The position numbers were made by a program, and so were the translations under genes. This document shows, piece by piece, positions 1 through 4,653 of a stretch of DNA of 7,089 bases. The notes under the pieces were generated by a model. It was not told the origin of the DNA and made no database searches. It was given only the letters and a program-made list of their open reading frames with translations. Source of the stretch: Ruminiclostridium sp. GTDB lineage: Bacteria; Bacillota_A; Clostridia; Oscillospirales; Ruminococcaceae. The DNA is taken from positions 1 through 7,089 of the forward strand of contig JAFZOA010000250.1 in NCBI GenBank assembly GCA_017550775.1, given 5' to 3'. The first letter of the stretch is position 1. Every line of letters starts with the position of its first letter.

Positions 1-113
1 CGCTCATAGCGGGAATACACGGTCTGCTTTATCCCGAGTATCTCCGCGACCTCGGTCTGGTTCATGTCCATGTCCTCGCGCAGATCACGAAGTCTTGGAA
101 AGTACATATACAT
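1..113 (-). CDS. XRE-family helix-turn-helix transcriptional regulator, N-terminal part
   Basis: The reverse strand from 113 reads MYMYFPRLRDLREDMDMNQT and continues EVAEILGIKQTVYSRYE before leaving the window, so only the first 37 residues or so are visible. RLRDLRED, NQTEVAEILGI and the following VYSRYE are the hallmarks of the Cro/C1 (XRE) DNA-binding helix-turn-helix: helix 2 is QTEVAEILG and the recognition helix starts at KQTVYSRYE. The start at 113 is supported by AAAGG seven bases upstream (reverse complement of 121-125); Met-3 (105-107) is an alternative. Proteins of this family are usually small dimeric repressors. It is divergent from the Big2 gene at 282 and shares its upstream region, so it could act on the inverted repeat at 241-256, but that is inference. 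No convincing promoter was identified for it. The effector domain, if any, lies outside the window. Confidence 0.85.
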   Translation of the reverse strand, partial: MYMYFPRLRDLREDMDMNQTEVAEILGIKQTVYSRYE

Positions 114-202
114 ATTGCAGCCTTTCTGTCGGCAGATTGAACAAACGATAGCATGATAATTTGGCTTATGTGCCGAAACGATTTTAGAACTTATCTGTAC
201 TA

Positions 203-231
203 TTGACTTTATCACAAAACGGGTGTAAAAT
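203..231 (+). promoter_or_regulatory. Sigma-A type promoter of first Big2 gene
   Basis: TTGACT (203-208) and TAAAAT (226-231) are separated by exactly 17 bp, with TG directly before the -10 box. Transcription would start near 238, giving a leader of about 44 nt. The stretch ACTATTGACT around the -35 box (with one base upstream difference) recurs at the second Big2 gene. Confidence 0.8.
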
Positions 232-240
232 ACATTGTGT

Positions 241-256
241 AGTACTTACAAGTACT
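241..256. promoter_or_regulatory. Inverted repeat, candidate operator
   Basis: AGTACTT (241-247), AC, then AAGTACT (250-256) form perfect 7-bp arms around a 2-bp centre. A 2-nt loop is too small for an RNA hairpin, so a protein-binding site is the more natural reading. It begins 10 bp after the -10 box, spanning or just after the predicted start of transcription, where a bound repressor would block initiation or early elongation. The neighbouring XRE protein is the obvious candidate ligand; nothing in the sequence proves it. Confidence 0.5.
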
Positions 257-281
257 AAATATTATTTGGAGGAACAAATCT

Positions 282-1145
282 ATGAAATTCAAAAGGCTTG
301 CAGGCATAATGCTTGCAATAGTAATGGTCATCACGACAGTATGTGCTATGTCGGTGACGGCAAGCGCGGCGAGTGTGTTCAGCGGCGCGAAGACGATGAA
401 GGAGCTTGAAACCTACACATGGAAGGCGAAAAGGGGAACCCAGAATTATTATAAAATTGAGGTTCCGCGTGCAGGCACCATAAAGTTCGGTTACGCATCG
501 CGTACTTACGAGCTTTTCAGAGTCTATGACTCGAAGATGAATGAGTTGGCTTCAAATACATATCATTACCCTTGGGACGGCTACAACGTACAAGTATCAA
601 AAAAGGGTACATATTATCTTAAGCTGGAATCGGATAAGAGTGACGAGGATATTGTAAAAGGCTTCTACTATGTCTTTACACCTTCCGAAGAGGAAACGAT
701 AGTGCTGACCGAGACTCTGAATGTCGGCGATAAGATCAATCTTTCCGCAGCGATCGCAAACTATGACGGCAAGGCTAAGTGGACTACCTCCAACAAGAAG
801 GTCGCGACTATCGAGAACGGCGTTCTGAAAGCTGTCGGCGAAGGCAAGGCTACGATCACCGCTTCTATCGACTATGAAACTGTTCTCGACGAGATCAGGA
901 TAGTTGTGAAGAAGGCAAAGGTGCCGGTGGTCATGTTCACAATGAACGCGAAGGTAGGCGACGTTATCGACCTCGGCGCGGGTACTGCGAACTACAAGGG
1001 CGCTGTGACATGGACTTCCTCGGATAAGAAGGTCGCGACCGTGGACAACGGAAAGGTGACTGCGGTATCCAAGGGTACGGCGACGATCAAGGCTTCCATA
1101 GATAACGGAAGCACGACAACAAGTATGATGATAGTTGTCAAGTAA
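282..1145 (+). CDS. Secreted protein with PPC-like and two Big2 Ig-like domains (paralogue 1)
   Basis: A 287-residue exported protein of unknown specific role. Residues 1-29 form a Sec signal peptide: MKFKRL, a hydrophobic core and a TASA-A cleavage site. Residues about 45-135 are beta-rich (YYKIEVPRAGTIKF, FRVYD, KKGTYYLKLES) and resemble pre-peptidase C-terminal (PPC) domains. Two bacterial Ig-like group 2 (Big2) domains follow, at about 138-211 and 216-287, each with the VGD...W.(T/S)S(N/D)KKVAT(I/V)(E/D)NG...G.(A/G)TI.A pattern. There is no LPXTG, SLH, dockerin or membrane anchor, so it is probably released or held non-covalently; the family is common in surface and adhesion proteins. ATG 282 is chosen for GGAGG at 268-272 with a 9-nt gap. 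It is monocistronic, with its own promoter and terminator. A paralogue lies at 1322. Confidence 0.85.
   Translation: MKFKRLAGIMLAIVMVITTVCAMSVTASAASVFSGAKTMKELETYTWKAKRGTQNYYKIEVPRAGTIKFGYASRTYELFRVYDSKMNELASNTYHYPWDGYNVQVSKKGTYYLKLESDKSDEDIVKGFYYVFTPSEEETIVLTETLNVGDKINLSAAIANYDGKAKWTTSNKKVATIENGVLKAVGEGKATITASIDYETVLDEIRIVVKKAKVPVVMFTMNAKVGDVIDLGAGTANYKGAVTWTSSDKKVATVDNGKVTAVSKGTATIKASIDNGSTTTSMMIVVK
357..407 (+). repeat. Near-identical signal-peptide junction, copy 1
   Basis: Seventeen codons covering TASAA/SVFSGAKTMKEL match 1400-1450 at 50 of 51 bases, while sequence on both sides diverges strongly. This is part of the mosaic relation between the two Big2 paralogues. Confidence 0.85.
711..926 (+). 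repeat. Duplicated Big2 domain segment, copy 1
   Basis: These 72 codons (residues 144-215) encode exactly the same peptide as 1757-1972. By hand alignment 18 codons differ and every difference is a synonymous third-position change (198 of 216 bases identical). Flanking protein sequence is much more diverged. Confidence 0.9.
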
Positions 1146-1162
1146 GTAAGAATGTGTTTATA
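1143..1162 (+). repeat. Conserved 3' untranslated segment, copy 1
   Basis: TAAGTAAGAATGTGTTTATA spans the stop codon to the terminator stem and is repeated exactly at 2196-2215 after the second Big2 gene. The duplication therefore includes the 3' untranslated region. Confidence 0.85.
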
Positions 1163-1194
1163 CCTCTCTCGCCGGCGGGCGGGGGAGGTTTTTT
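1162..1194 (+). terminator. Intrinsic terminator of first Big2 gene
   Basis: ACCTCTCTCGCC can pair with the following GGCGGGGGAGGT half to give a 12-bp stem (two G-U pairs) around a GGCG loop, followed directly by six T. It separates the first Big2 gene from the second. Confidence 0.9.
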
Positions 1195-1235
1195 ATGCGC
1201 AAAAAGAGAATTTGCACAAAATTTACAAAAAACTA

Positions 1236-1269
1236 TTGACTGTTTTTTTTTTTTTTTTTTGTGTATAAT
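1236..1269 (+). promoter_or_regulatory. Promoter of second Big2 gene with an 18-T tract in its spacer
   Basis: TTGACT (1236-1241) and a consensus TATAAT (1264-1269) are separated by 22 bp, of which 18 are an unbroken T run (1243-1260). The bases CTATTGACT match the first Big2 promoter, supporting this as the true -35 box. A 17-bp spacer would need about 13 T, so the copy shown should be weak unless the -10 box or an activator compensates. Homopolymers of this length slip readily in replication, which could make expression vary between cells. Confidence 0.65.
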
Positions 1270-1278
1270 ATAAGATAA

Positions 1279-1293
1279 CGGTAAAAAATACCG
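1279..1293. promoter_or_regulatory. Inverted repeat in the start region of second Big2 gene
   Basis: CGGTA (1279-1283), five A, then TACCG (1289-1293). It begins 10 bp after the -10 box, exactly like the different palindrome at 241-256. It could be an operator or a small 5' hairpin protecting the mRNA. Confidence 0.4.
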
Positions 1294-1321
1294 GAATAAT
1301 TATCATTTGGAGGAAACGAAA

Positions 1322-2191
1322 ATGGCAAAATTCAGGAAGTTGGCAAGCGTTCTGCTTGCGGTGGCAATGGCTGTTACGGCGATGTTCGCGCTGTCGGCAA
1401 CGGCAAGCGCGGCGAGTGTGTTCAGCGGCGCGAAAACGATGAAGGAGCTTAACACATATTCATGGACACCTAAAAGCAAACCTGACCAGGTATTCTACAA
1501 GTTAACACTGCCGGATTCGGGAAAGCTTACGATAAGGGCTGCGGACGGTGACTGGACATCTGTAAGGCTGTTTGACGCAAAAGCCAAGGAGCTCTCTTTC
1601 GTAGCTGACTGGCAAAGCTGGTACTCCGGTCAGAACTTTACGGTACCGCAGAAGGGTACATATTACCTGAAGTTTGCTTGTGCGCGCGACGGCGGATTTA
1701 TTAAGGGTGTTTATTGGTCATTTGAGCGCGACGAAAAGCCCACTATCACAATTTCCGAAACCCTGAATGTCGGCGATAAGATCAACCTTTCCGCAGCGAT
1801 AGCAAACTACGACGGCAAGGCGAAGTGGACGACCTCCAACAAGAAGGTTGCAACTATCGAGAACGGCGTTCTTAAGGCTGTCGGCGAGGGCAAGGCTACG
1901 ATCACCGCTTCTATCGACTACGAAACTGTTCTCGATGAGATCAGGATAGTTGTCAAGAAGGCGAAAGTTCCGACGGTAACTATCGCTATGAGCGCGAAGG
2001 TGGGCGACAAGCTCGATCTCAGCGCATCGACTGCGAATTACAGCGGCAAGGTAAGCTGGGGTACCACCGACCCGAAGGTAGCAACGGTCGATAACGGCAA
2101 GGTGACCGTTCTCGGCGCGGGCTCGGTAATAGTCCAGGCTGCGCTCGACGACGGAACATACACAAGGATAAAGCTCAACGTAACAAAGTAG
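1322..2191 (+). CDS. Secreted protein with PPC-like and two Big2 Ig-like domains (paralogue 2)
   Basis: A 289-residue exported protein, paralogous to the one at 282. Residues 1-30 are a Sec signal peptide ending TASA-A. Residues about 45-138 are a diverged beta-rich PPC-like domain (FYKLTLPDSGKLTI, VRLFDAKAKEL, PQKGTYYLKFA). Big2 domains cover about 140-212 and 216-289; the first is identical in protein sequence to paralogue 1 for 72 residues, the second is clearly diverged (SWGTTDPKVAT replaces TWTSSDKKVAT). No anchor motif is visible. ATG 1322 is chosen because GGAGG lies at 1309-1313 with an 8-nt gap; an in-frame TTG at 1307 would overlap that site and is rejected. The promoter has a long T tract, so expression may be variable. 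Likely a surface or released adhesion-type protein, but ligand and role cannot be read from sequence. Confidence 0.85.
   Translation: MAKFRKLASVLLAVAMAVTAMFALSATASAASVFSGAKTMKELNTYSWTPKSKPDQVFYKLTLPDSGKLTIRAADGDWTSVRLFDAKAKELSFVADWQSWYSGQNFTVPQKGTYYLKFACARDGGFIKGVYWSFERDEKPTITISETLNVGDKINLSAAIANYDGKAKWTTSNKKVATIENGVLKAVGEGKATITASIDYETVLDEIRIVVKKAKVPTVTIAMSAKVGDKLDLSASTANYSGKVSWGTTDPKVATVDNGKVTVLGAGSVIVQAALDDGTYTRIKLNVTK
1400..1450 (+). repeat. Near-identical signal-peptide junction, copy 2
   Basis: Matches 357-407 with one synonymous difference in 51 bases, covering the signal cleavage site and the start of the mature protein. Confidence 0.85.
1757..1972 (+). repeat. Duplicated Big2 domain segment, copy 2
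   Basis: Residues 146-217 of the second paralogue. The peptide is identical to 711-926, with 18 synonymous codon differences and no replacement. Confidence 0.9.
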
Positions 2192-2195
2192 TTGT

Positions 2196-2215
2196 TAAGT
2201 AAGAATGTGTTTATA
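2196..2215 (+). repeat. Conserved 3' untranslated segment, copy 2
   Basis: Exact copy of the 20 bases at 1143-1162. Here the stop codon in use (TAG 2189-2191) lies upstream. In another frame GTA GTT GTT AAG TAA (2188-2202) matches the VVK-stop ending of paralogue 1. Confidence 0.85.
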
Positions 2216-2246
2216 TCTCCCCTGTCTGCGGATAGGGGAGAATTTT
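2216..2246 (+). terminator. Intrinsic terminator of second Big2 gene
   Basis: TCTCCCCTGTC pairs with GATAGGGGAGA (one G-U pair) around a TGCG loop, giving an 11-bp stem followed by AATTTT. The short T run makes it somewhat weaker than the one at 1162, but it should largely insulate the ribosomal operon from upstream transcription. Confidence 0.8.
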
Positions 2247-2280
2247 GTTAATGTGCATAAAAATCCTGGCAAAAACAGCC

Positions 2281-2304
2281 GAAAATTCTACACGGGGAAT
2301 TTTC
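2281..2304. repeat. Inverted repeat just upstream of the S10 promoter
   Basis: GAAAATTC (2281-2288) and GAATTTTC (2297-2304) are perfect 8-bp arms around TACACGGG. It ends 8 bp before the -35 box. The right arm is followed by A, not T, on this strand, so it is not a rightward terminator. It may be a regulator site or an AT-rich upstream promoter element. Confidence 0.45.
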
Positions 2305-2312
2305 AAAAAAAC

Positions 2313-2341
2313 TTGCTATTTGTGTAAAAATAATGTATAAT
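2313..2341 (+). promoter_or_regulatory. Promoter of the S10 ribosomal protein operon
   Basis: TTGCTA (2313-2318) and consensus TATAAT (2336-2341) with a 17-bp spacer and TG directly before the -10 box. The A-rich stretch just upstream could serve as an UP element. Transcription should begin near 2348, about 260 nt before rpsJ. Confidence 0.8.
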
Positions 2342-2347
2342 ACTTGT

Positions 2348-2610
2348 TGCACGCTGTAAATGCGAAGAAGCCGGAGGTTGCGCCGGAAGGCGGGAATTTC
2401 GGCGGAGTATGCGGGGTCGGGAACCCTGCGAACCATGCATAAAGCGCACGCCGTTTCGCGGAAGGGCTCGTCAGAGGCGGGTACCCCCGATAGTGTCGGA
2501 AAGACGCGCCGGAATGTCGGCGGTCACGGAACACGCGGCATAGTGTAAGCGCAAAAATGCATGACCCGCGCACTTGCGAGGTGCAAATATTACGAAAGGG
2601 GTATACTACA
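2348..2610 (+). promoter_or_regulatory. Long structured 5' leader of the S10 operon
   Basis: About 260 nt without a credible gene. Simple stems visible by eye are: GCCG/CGGC (2370-2373 with 2400-2403) enclosing CGCC-GGAA-GGCG (2381-2392); GCGGGGT/ACCCTGC (2411-2417 with 2423-2429); CCGA/TCGG (2487-2499); CGCCG/CGGCG (2507-2522); and GCACTT/AGGTGC (2570-2584), which ends about 10 nt before the rpsJ ribosome binding site. In gamma-proteobacteria the S10 leader binds L4 for autoregulation; a comparable role here is inference. No hairpin is followed by a T run, so a translational or processing mechanism fits better than a simple intrinsic attenuator. An Arg-rich reading frame at 2360-2548 has no ribosome binding site and is not called. 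Confidence 0.6.
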
Positions 2611-2922
2611 GTGGCAGCAAAGGAAATAGTTCGAGTAAAGATCAAGGGCTATGAGCACGGCATCGTTGACGCGGCAGCCGCAAAGATCGTTGAGGCAGCA
2701 AAGAGAAACGGTTCAAGAGTTGCAGGACCGATCCCGCTTCCCACAAACAAGGAAGTCATCACGATCCTTCGCGCAGTTCATAAGTACAAGGACAGCCGTG
2801 AGCAGTTCGAGCTCAGAACTCACAAGCGTCTTATCGACGTGATCCGTCCGACAAACAAGACTATTGAAGCACTTCAGAATCTTGAATTGCCGGCAGGCGT
2901 AGAAATTTCCATGGAATTTTAA
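2611..2922 (+). CDS. rpsJ: 30S ribosomal protein S10
   Basis: A 103-residue protein, the same length as E. coli S10. It binds 16S rRNA in the 30S head and, in bacteria where this is known, also joins NusB in antitermination complexes. The sequence is a complete S10: [17 protein letters not shown] at the N-terminus, [12 protein letters not shown] in the middle, the [18 protein letters not shown] segment, and a C-terminus [11 protein letters not shown]. The start is GTG at 2611, giving (M)AAKEIV; GAAAGGGG at 2594-2601 is 9 nt upstream. An in-frame ATG at 2557 would add 18 residues encoded by the leader, including the ribosome binding site itself, and has no such site of its own. First gene of the operon, downstream of the long leader and followed by an unusually long structured gap before rplC. 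Confidence 0.97.
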   Translation: MAAKEIVRVKIKGYEHGIVDAAAAKIVEAAKRNGSRVAGPIPLPTNKEVITILRAVHKYKDSREQFELRTHKRLIDVIRPTNKTIEALQNLELPAGVEISMEF

Positions 2923-2981
2923 CGTTCCCCACCGCGCAGTCCGATGATAAAGGGCTGCCAAAGACAGAAGTTTCGAGTTAT

Positions 2982-3010
2982 GTCGGAGGTAACTCCGACC
3001 GCTAACCAAG
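2982..3010 (+). repeat. Hairpin-plus-TAACCAAG repeat, unit A
   Basis: A GTCGG...CCGAC hairpin, then C, two variable bases, then TAACCAAG. The same plan recurs at 3034-3062, 52 bp downstream. Stem ends and tail are conserved while loop and inner pairs differ. Confidence 0.6.
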
Positions 3011-3033
3011 GCAGACACGCTGCACTTGGTCAC

Positions 3034-3062
3034 GTCGGGGAGAGCCCGACCAATAACCAAAG
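3034..3062 (+). repeat. Hairpin-plus-TAACCAAAG repeat, unit B
   Basis: Second unit of the repeat: GTCGGG, loop GAGAG, CCCGAC, then CAA and TAACCAAAG running into the rplC ribosome binding site. Unit A runs instead into the 5' arm of the hairpin at 3005-3030. Confidence 0.6.
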
Positions 3063-3074
3063 GAGGAAAAAACC

Positions 3075-3707
3075 ATGAAGAAAGGTTTGATCGCAAAGAA
3101 GATCGGTATGACCCAGATCTTCGACGAAGCGGGAAACGTTGTTCCCGTAACGGTAGTTGAAGCAGGCCCGTGCGTAGTTGTTCAGAAGAAGACCGCGGAC
3201 AACGACGGCTATGAGGCAGTTCAGCTCGGCTTCGGCGATGTTTCGCCCAAGCACACAAATAAGCCCATGCAGGGCCACTTCAAGAAGAACGATGTTCCGT
3301 TCAAGAAGACTCTCAAGGAGTTCAGACTTGACGACATCTCCGGAATGAACGTAGGCGACATTCTGAAGGCCGATACATTCGCGGTAGGCGACGTTATCGA
3401 CGTTCAGGGTACAAGCAAGGGTAAAGGTTATCAGGGTGCTATAAAGCGCCACAACCAGCACAGACTCAAGATGACACACGGTGCCGGCCCTGTCCACAGA
3501 GAGCCCGGTTCAATGGGCGCCTGCTCTTCACCGTCCAGGATCTTCCCCGGAAAAGGTATGCCGGGTCACATGGGCGTTGATACCGTAACAGTCCAGAACC
3601 TCGTGGTCGTCAAGGTTGACGCGGAAAACAATCTTATCGCAATCAAGGGTGCTGTTCCCGGTCCCAAGGGCGGCGTACTTTGCATTACAGATGCGGTCAA
3701 GGCGTAA
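3075..3707 (+). CDS. rplC: 50S ribosomal protein L3
   Basis: A 210-residue L3, normal for the family. L3 is an early 23S rRNA-binding assembly protein whose central extension reaches towards the peptidyl transferase centre. Visible signatures are [16 protein letters not shown] at the N-terminus, [16 protein letters not shown] (115-130), and the extended loop [20 protein letters not shown] followed by [14 protein letters not shown] (134-167). ATG 3075 has AGGAGG at 3061-3066 with an 8-nt gap. It follows the structured gap after rpsJ, so its translation may be set separately from S10. The stop is immediately followed by the rplD ribosome binding site. No truncation or missing segment is seen. 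Confidence 0.97.
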   Translation: MKKGLIAKKIGMTQIFDEAGNVVPVTVVEAGPCVVVQKKTADNDGYEAVQLGFGDVSPKHTNKPMQGHFKKNDVPFKKTLKEFRLDDISGMNVGDILKADTFAVGDVIDVQGTSKGKGYQGAIKRHNQHRLKMTHGAGPVHREPGSMGACSSPSRIFPGKGMPGHMGVDTVTVQNLVVVKVDAENNLIAIKGAVPGPKGGVLCITDAVKA

Positions 3708-3721
3708 GGAGGAGGATCATA

Positions 3722-4345
3722 ATGGCAAACGTAAAAGTATATGATATGAACGGTCAGCCTGTTTCCGACCTTGAGCTTAACGATGCGGTATTCGGCATCG
3801 AACCGAACGCCGTTGTCATGCACGCGGCAGTAGTCAACTACCTCGCAAATCAGCGTCAGGGTACACAGTCTACCCTCACCAGAACAGAGGTAAGCGGCGG
3901 CGGCAAAAAGCCCTGGAGACAGAAGGGTACGGGTCACGCAAGACAGGGCTCGACAAGATCGCCTCAGTGGAGACACGGCGGTGTCGCTTTAGGACCCAAG
4001 CCCAGAAGCTACAGATACTCATTAAATAAAAAGGTCAAGAGACTCGCTCTCCTTTCCGCTCTCTCGTCCAAGGTGGCTGAGAACGAAATGGTGGTAGTTG
4101 ACGCTATCAAGACCGAAGAGTTCAAGACAAAGACGATCGTGAATATGCTGAAGGCTCTCAACGTTGACGAGAAGGCTCTCATCGTTCTCGATACCAACGA
4201 CAAGAAGGTCATCAAGAGCGCGGCCAATATCCCCGGCGTAAAGACCACTCAGTACAACACGCTCAACGTTTACGACATTCTCAACTACACAAAGTTCATC
4301 GTTGTAAAGGATGCCGTTGCTAAGATCGAGGAGGTGTACGCGTAA
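3722..4345 (+). CDS. rplD: 50S ribosomal protein L4
   Basis: A 207-residue L4, which binds domain I of 23S rRNA early in assembly and lines the polypeptide exit tunnel with an extended loop. In gamma-proteobacteria it is also the autogenous repressor of the S10 operon. The loop is obvious at about 45-100: [18 protein letters not shown] (59-76), [11 protein letters not shown], then [20 protein letters not shown]. His-72 replaces the Arg found at this place in E. coli; this appears typical of clostridial L4, by recollection rather than a search. ATG 3722 lies 14 nt after the rplC stop, preceded by GGAGGAGG (3708-3715); upstream in-frame starts would lie inside rplC. It overlaps rplW by one base. 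Confidence 0.97.
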   Translation: MANVKVYDMNGQPVSDLELNDAVFGIEPNAVVMHAAVVNYLANQRQGTQSTLTRTEVSGGGKKPWRQKGTGHARQGSTRSPQWRHGGVALGPKPRSYRYSLNKKVKRLALLSALSSKVAENEMVVVDAIKTEEFKTKTIVNMLKALNVDEKALIVLDTNDKKVIKSAANIPGVKTTQYNTLNVYDILNYTKFIVVKDAVAKIEEVYA

Positions 4346-4641
4346 TGGAAAGAACTGCACAGGACATTATCGTACGTCCGATAATCACCGAAAACTCCAT
4401 GGAAGGCATTGCTGACCGCAAGTACACTTTCAGAGTAGCGAACTTCGCAAACAAGATCGAGATAAAGAAGGCAGTTGAAAAGCTCTTCAATGTCAAGGTC
4501 GAAAAGGTGAATACCATAAGCGTTAAAGGCAAGAAGAAGAGAATGGGCAGAAACGAGGGTTATACCTCCGACTGGAAAAAGGCTATCGTAACACTCACAG
4601 CCGATTCCAAGACCATCGAGTTCTTCGACGGAATGATATAA
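4345..4641 (+). CDS. rplW: 50S ribosomal protein L23
   Basis: A 98-residue L23, a primary 23S rRNA-binding protein at the tunnel exit that provides the docking site for trigger factor and signal recognition particle. Recognised from RPIITENSM near the N-terminus, [40 protein letters not shown], and the C-terminal [20 protein letters not shown]. Start and rplD stop overlap as TAATG, and the ribosome binding site GAGGAGGTG (4328-4336) lies inside the end of rplD. Translation is therefore probably coupled to L4. Length and sequence are ordinary. Confidence 0.97.
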   Translation: MERTAQDIIVRPIITENSMEGIADRKYTFRVANFANKIEIKKAVEKLFNVKVEKVNTISVKGKKKRMGRNEGYTSDWKKAIVTLTADSKTIEFFDGMI

Positions 4642-4653
4642 GGAGTGATATAA

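Larger units (their letters stand above)
114..281. other. Divergent intergenic region
   Basis: This gap separates the left-facing XRE gene from the right-facing Big2 gene. It holds the XRE ribosome binding site (121-125, reverse), the rightward promoter (203-231), an inverted repeat (241-256) and the GGAGG site of the Big2 gene (268-272). The heptamer AAACGAT occurs twice in the same orientation (143-149 and 176-182), 33 bp or about three helical turns apart. This could be paired regulator half-sites but may be chance. Confidence 0.6.
2923..3074 (+). promoter_or_regulatory. Structured gap between rpsJ and rplC, candidate RNA element
   Basis: A 152-nt gap in an operon that is otherwise tightly packed. 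Four hairpins stand in a row: GCAGTCC/GGGCTGC (2936-2958, 9-nt loop); GTCGGAG-GTAA-CTCCGAC (2982-2999, perfect 7-bp stem with a GNRA-type loop); ACCAAG-GCAG/CTGC-A-CTTGGT (3005-3030, 10 bp with one bulged A); and GTCGGG/CCCGAC (3034-3050). The rplC ribosome binding site AGGAGG (3061-3066) follows. TTGGT at 3026-3030 can pair either upstream (3005-3009) or with ACCAA at 3056-3060, which touches the ribosome binding site, so two exclusive folds are possible. No clear promoter or T-tailed terminator is seen. Function unknown. Confidence 0.6.

Noticed and set aside
203..409. Small open frame overlapping the first Big2 promoter and gene start
   Set aside because: It begins at the -35 box, upstream of the predicted transcript start, has no ribosome binding site and overlaps a clear signal-peptide gene.
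1307..1321. TTG start for the second Big2 gene
   Set aside because: It overlaps the GGAGG site. ATG 1322 has the correct spacing and gives a signal peptide matching the paralogue.
2281..2304. Hairpin as a second terminator before the S10 promoter
   Set aside because: The right arm is followed by A, not T, on the plus strand, and the minus strand has no immediate T run.
2360..2548. Possible Arg-rich leader peptide (MRRSRRLRRK...) in the S10 leader
   Set aside because: No ribosome binding site lies before the ATG and the composition follows the GC-rich hairpins. Structure explains the segment better.
2557..2610. Upstream in-frame ATG start for rpsJ
   Set aside because: It would translate through the ribosome binding site and add 18 residues not expected in S10. 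The GTG at 2611 gives the standard length.
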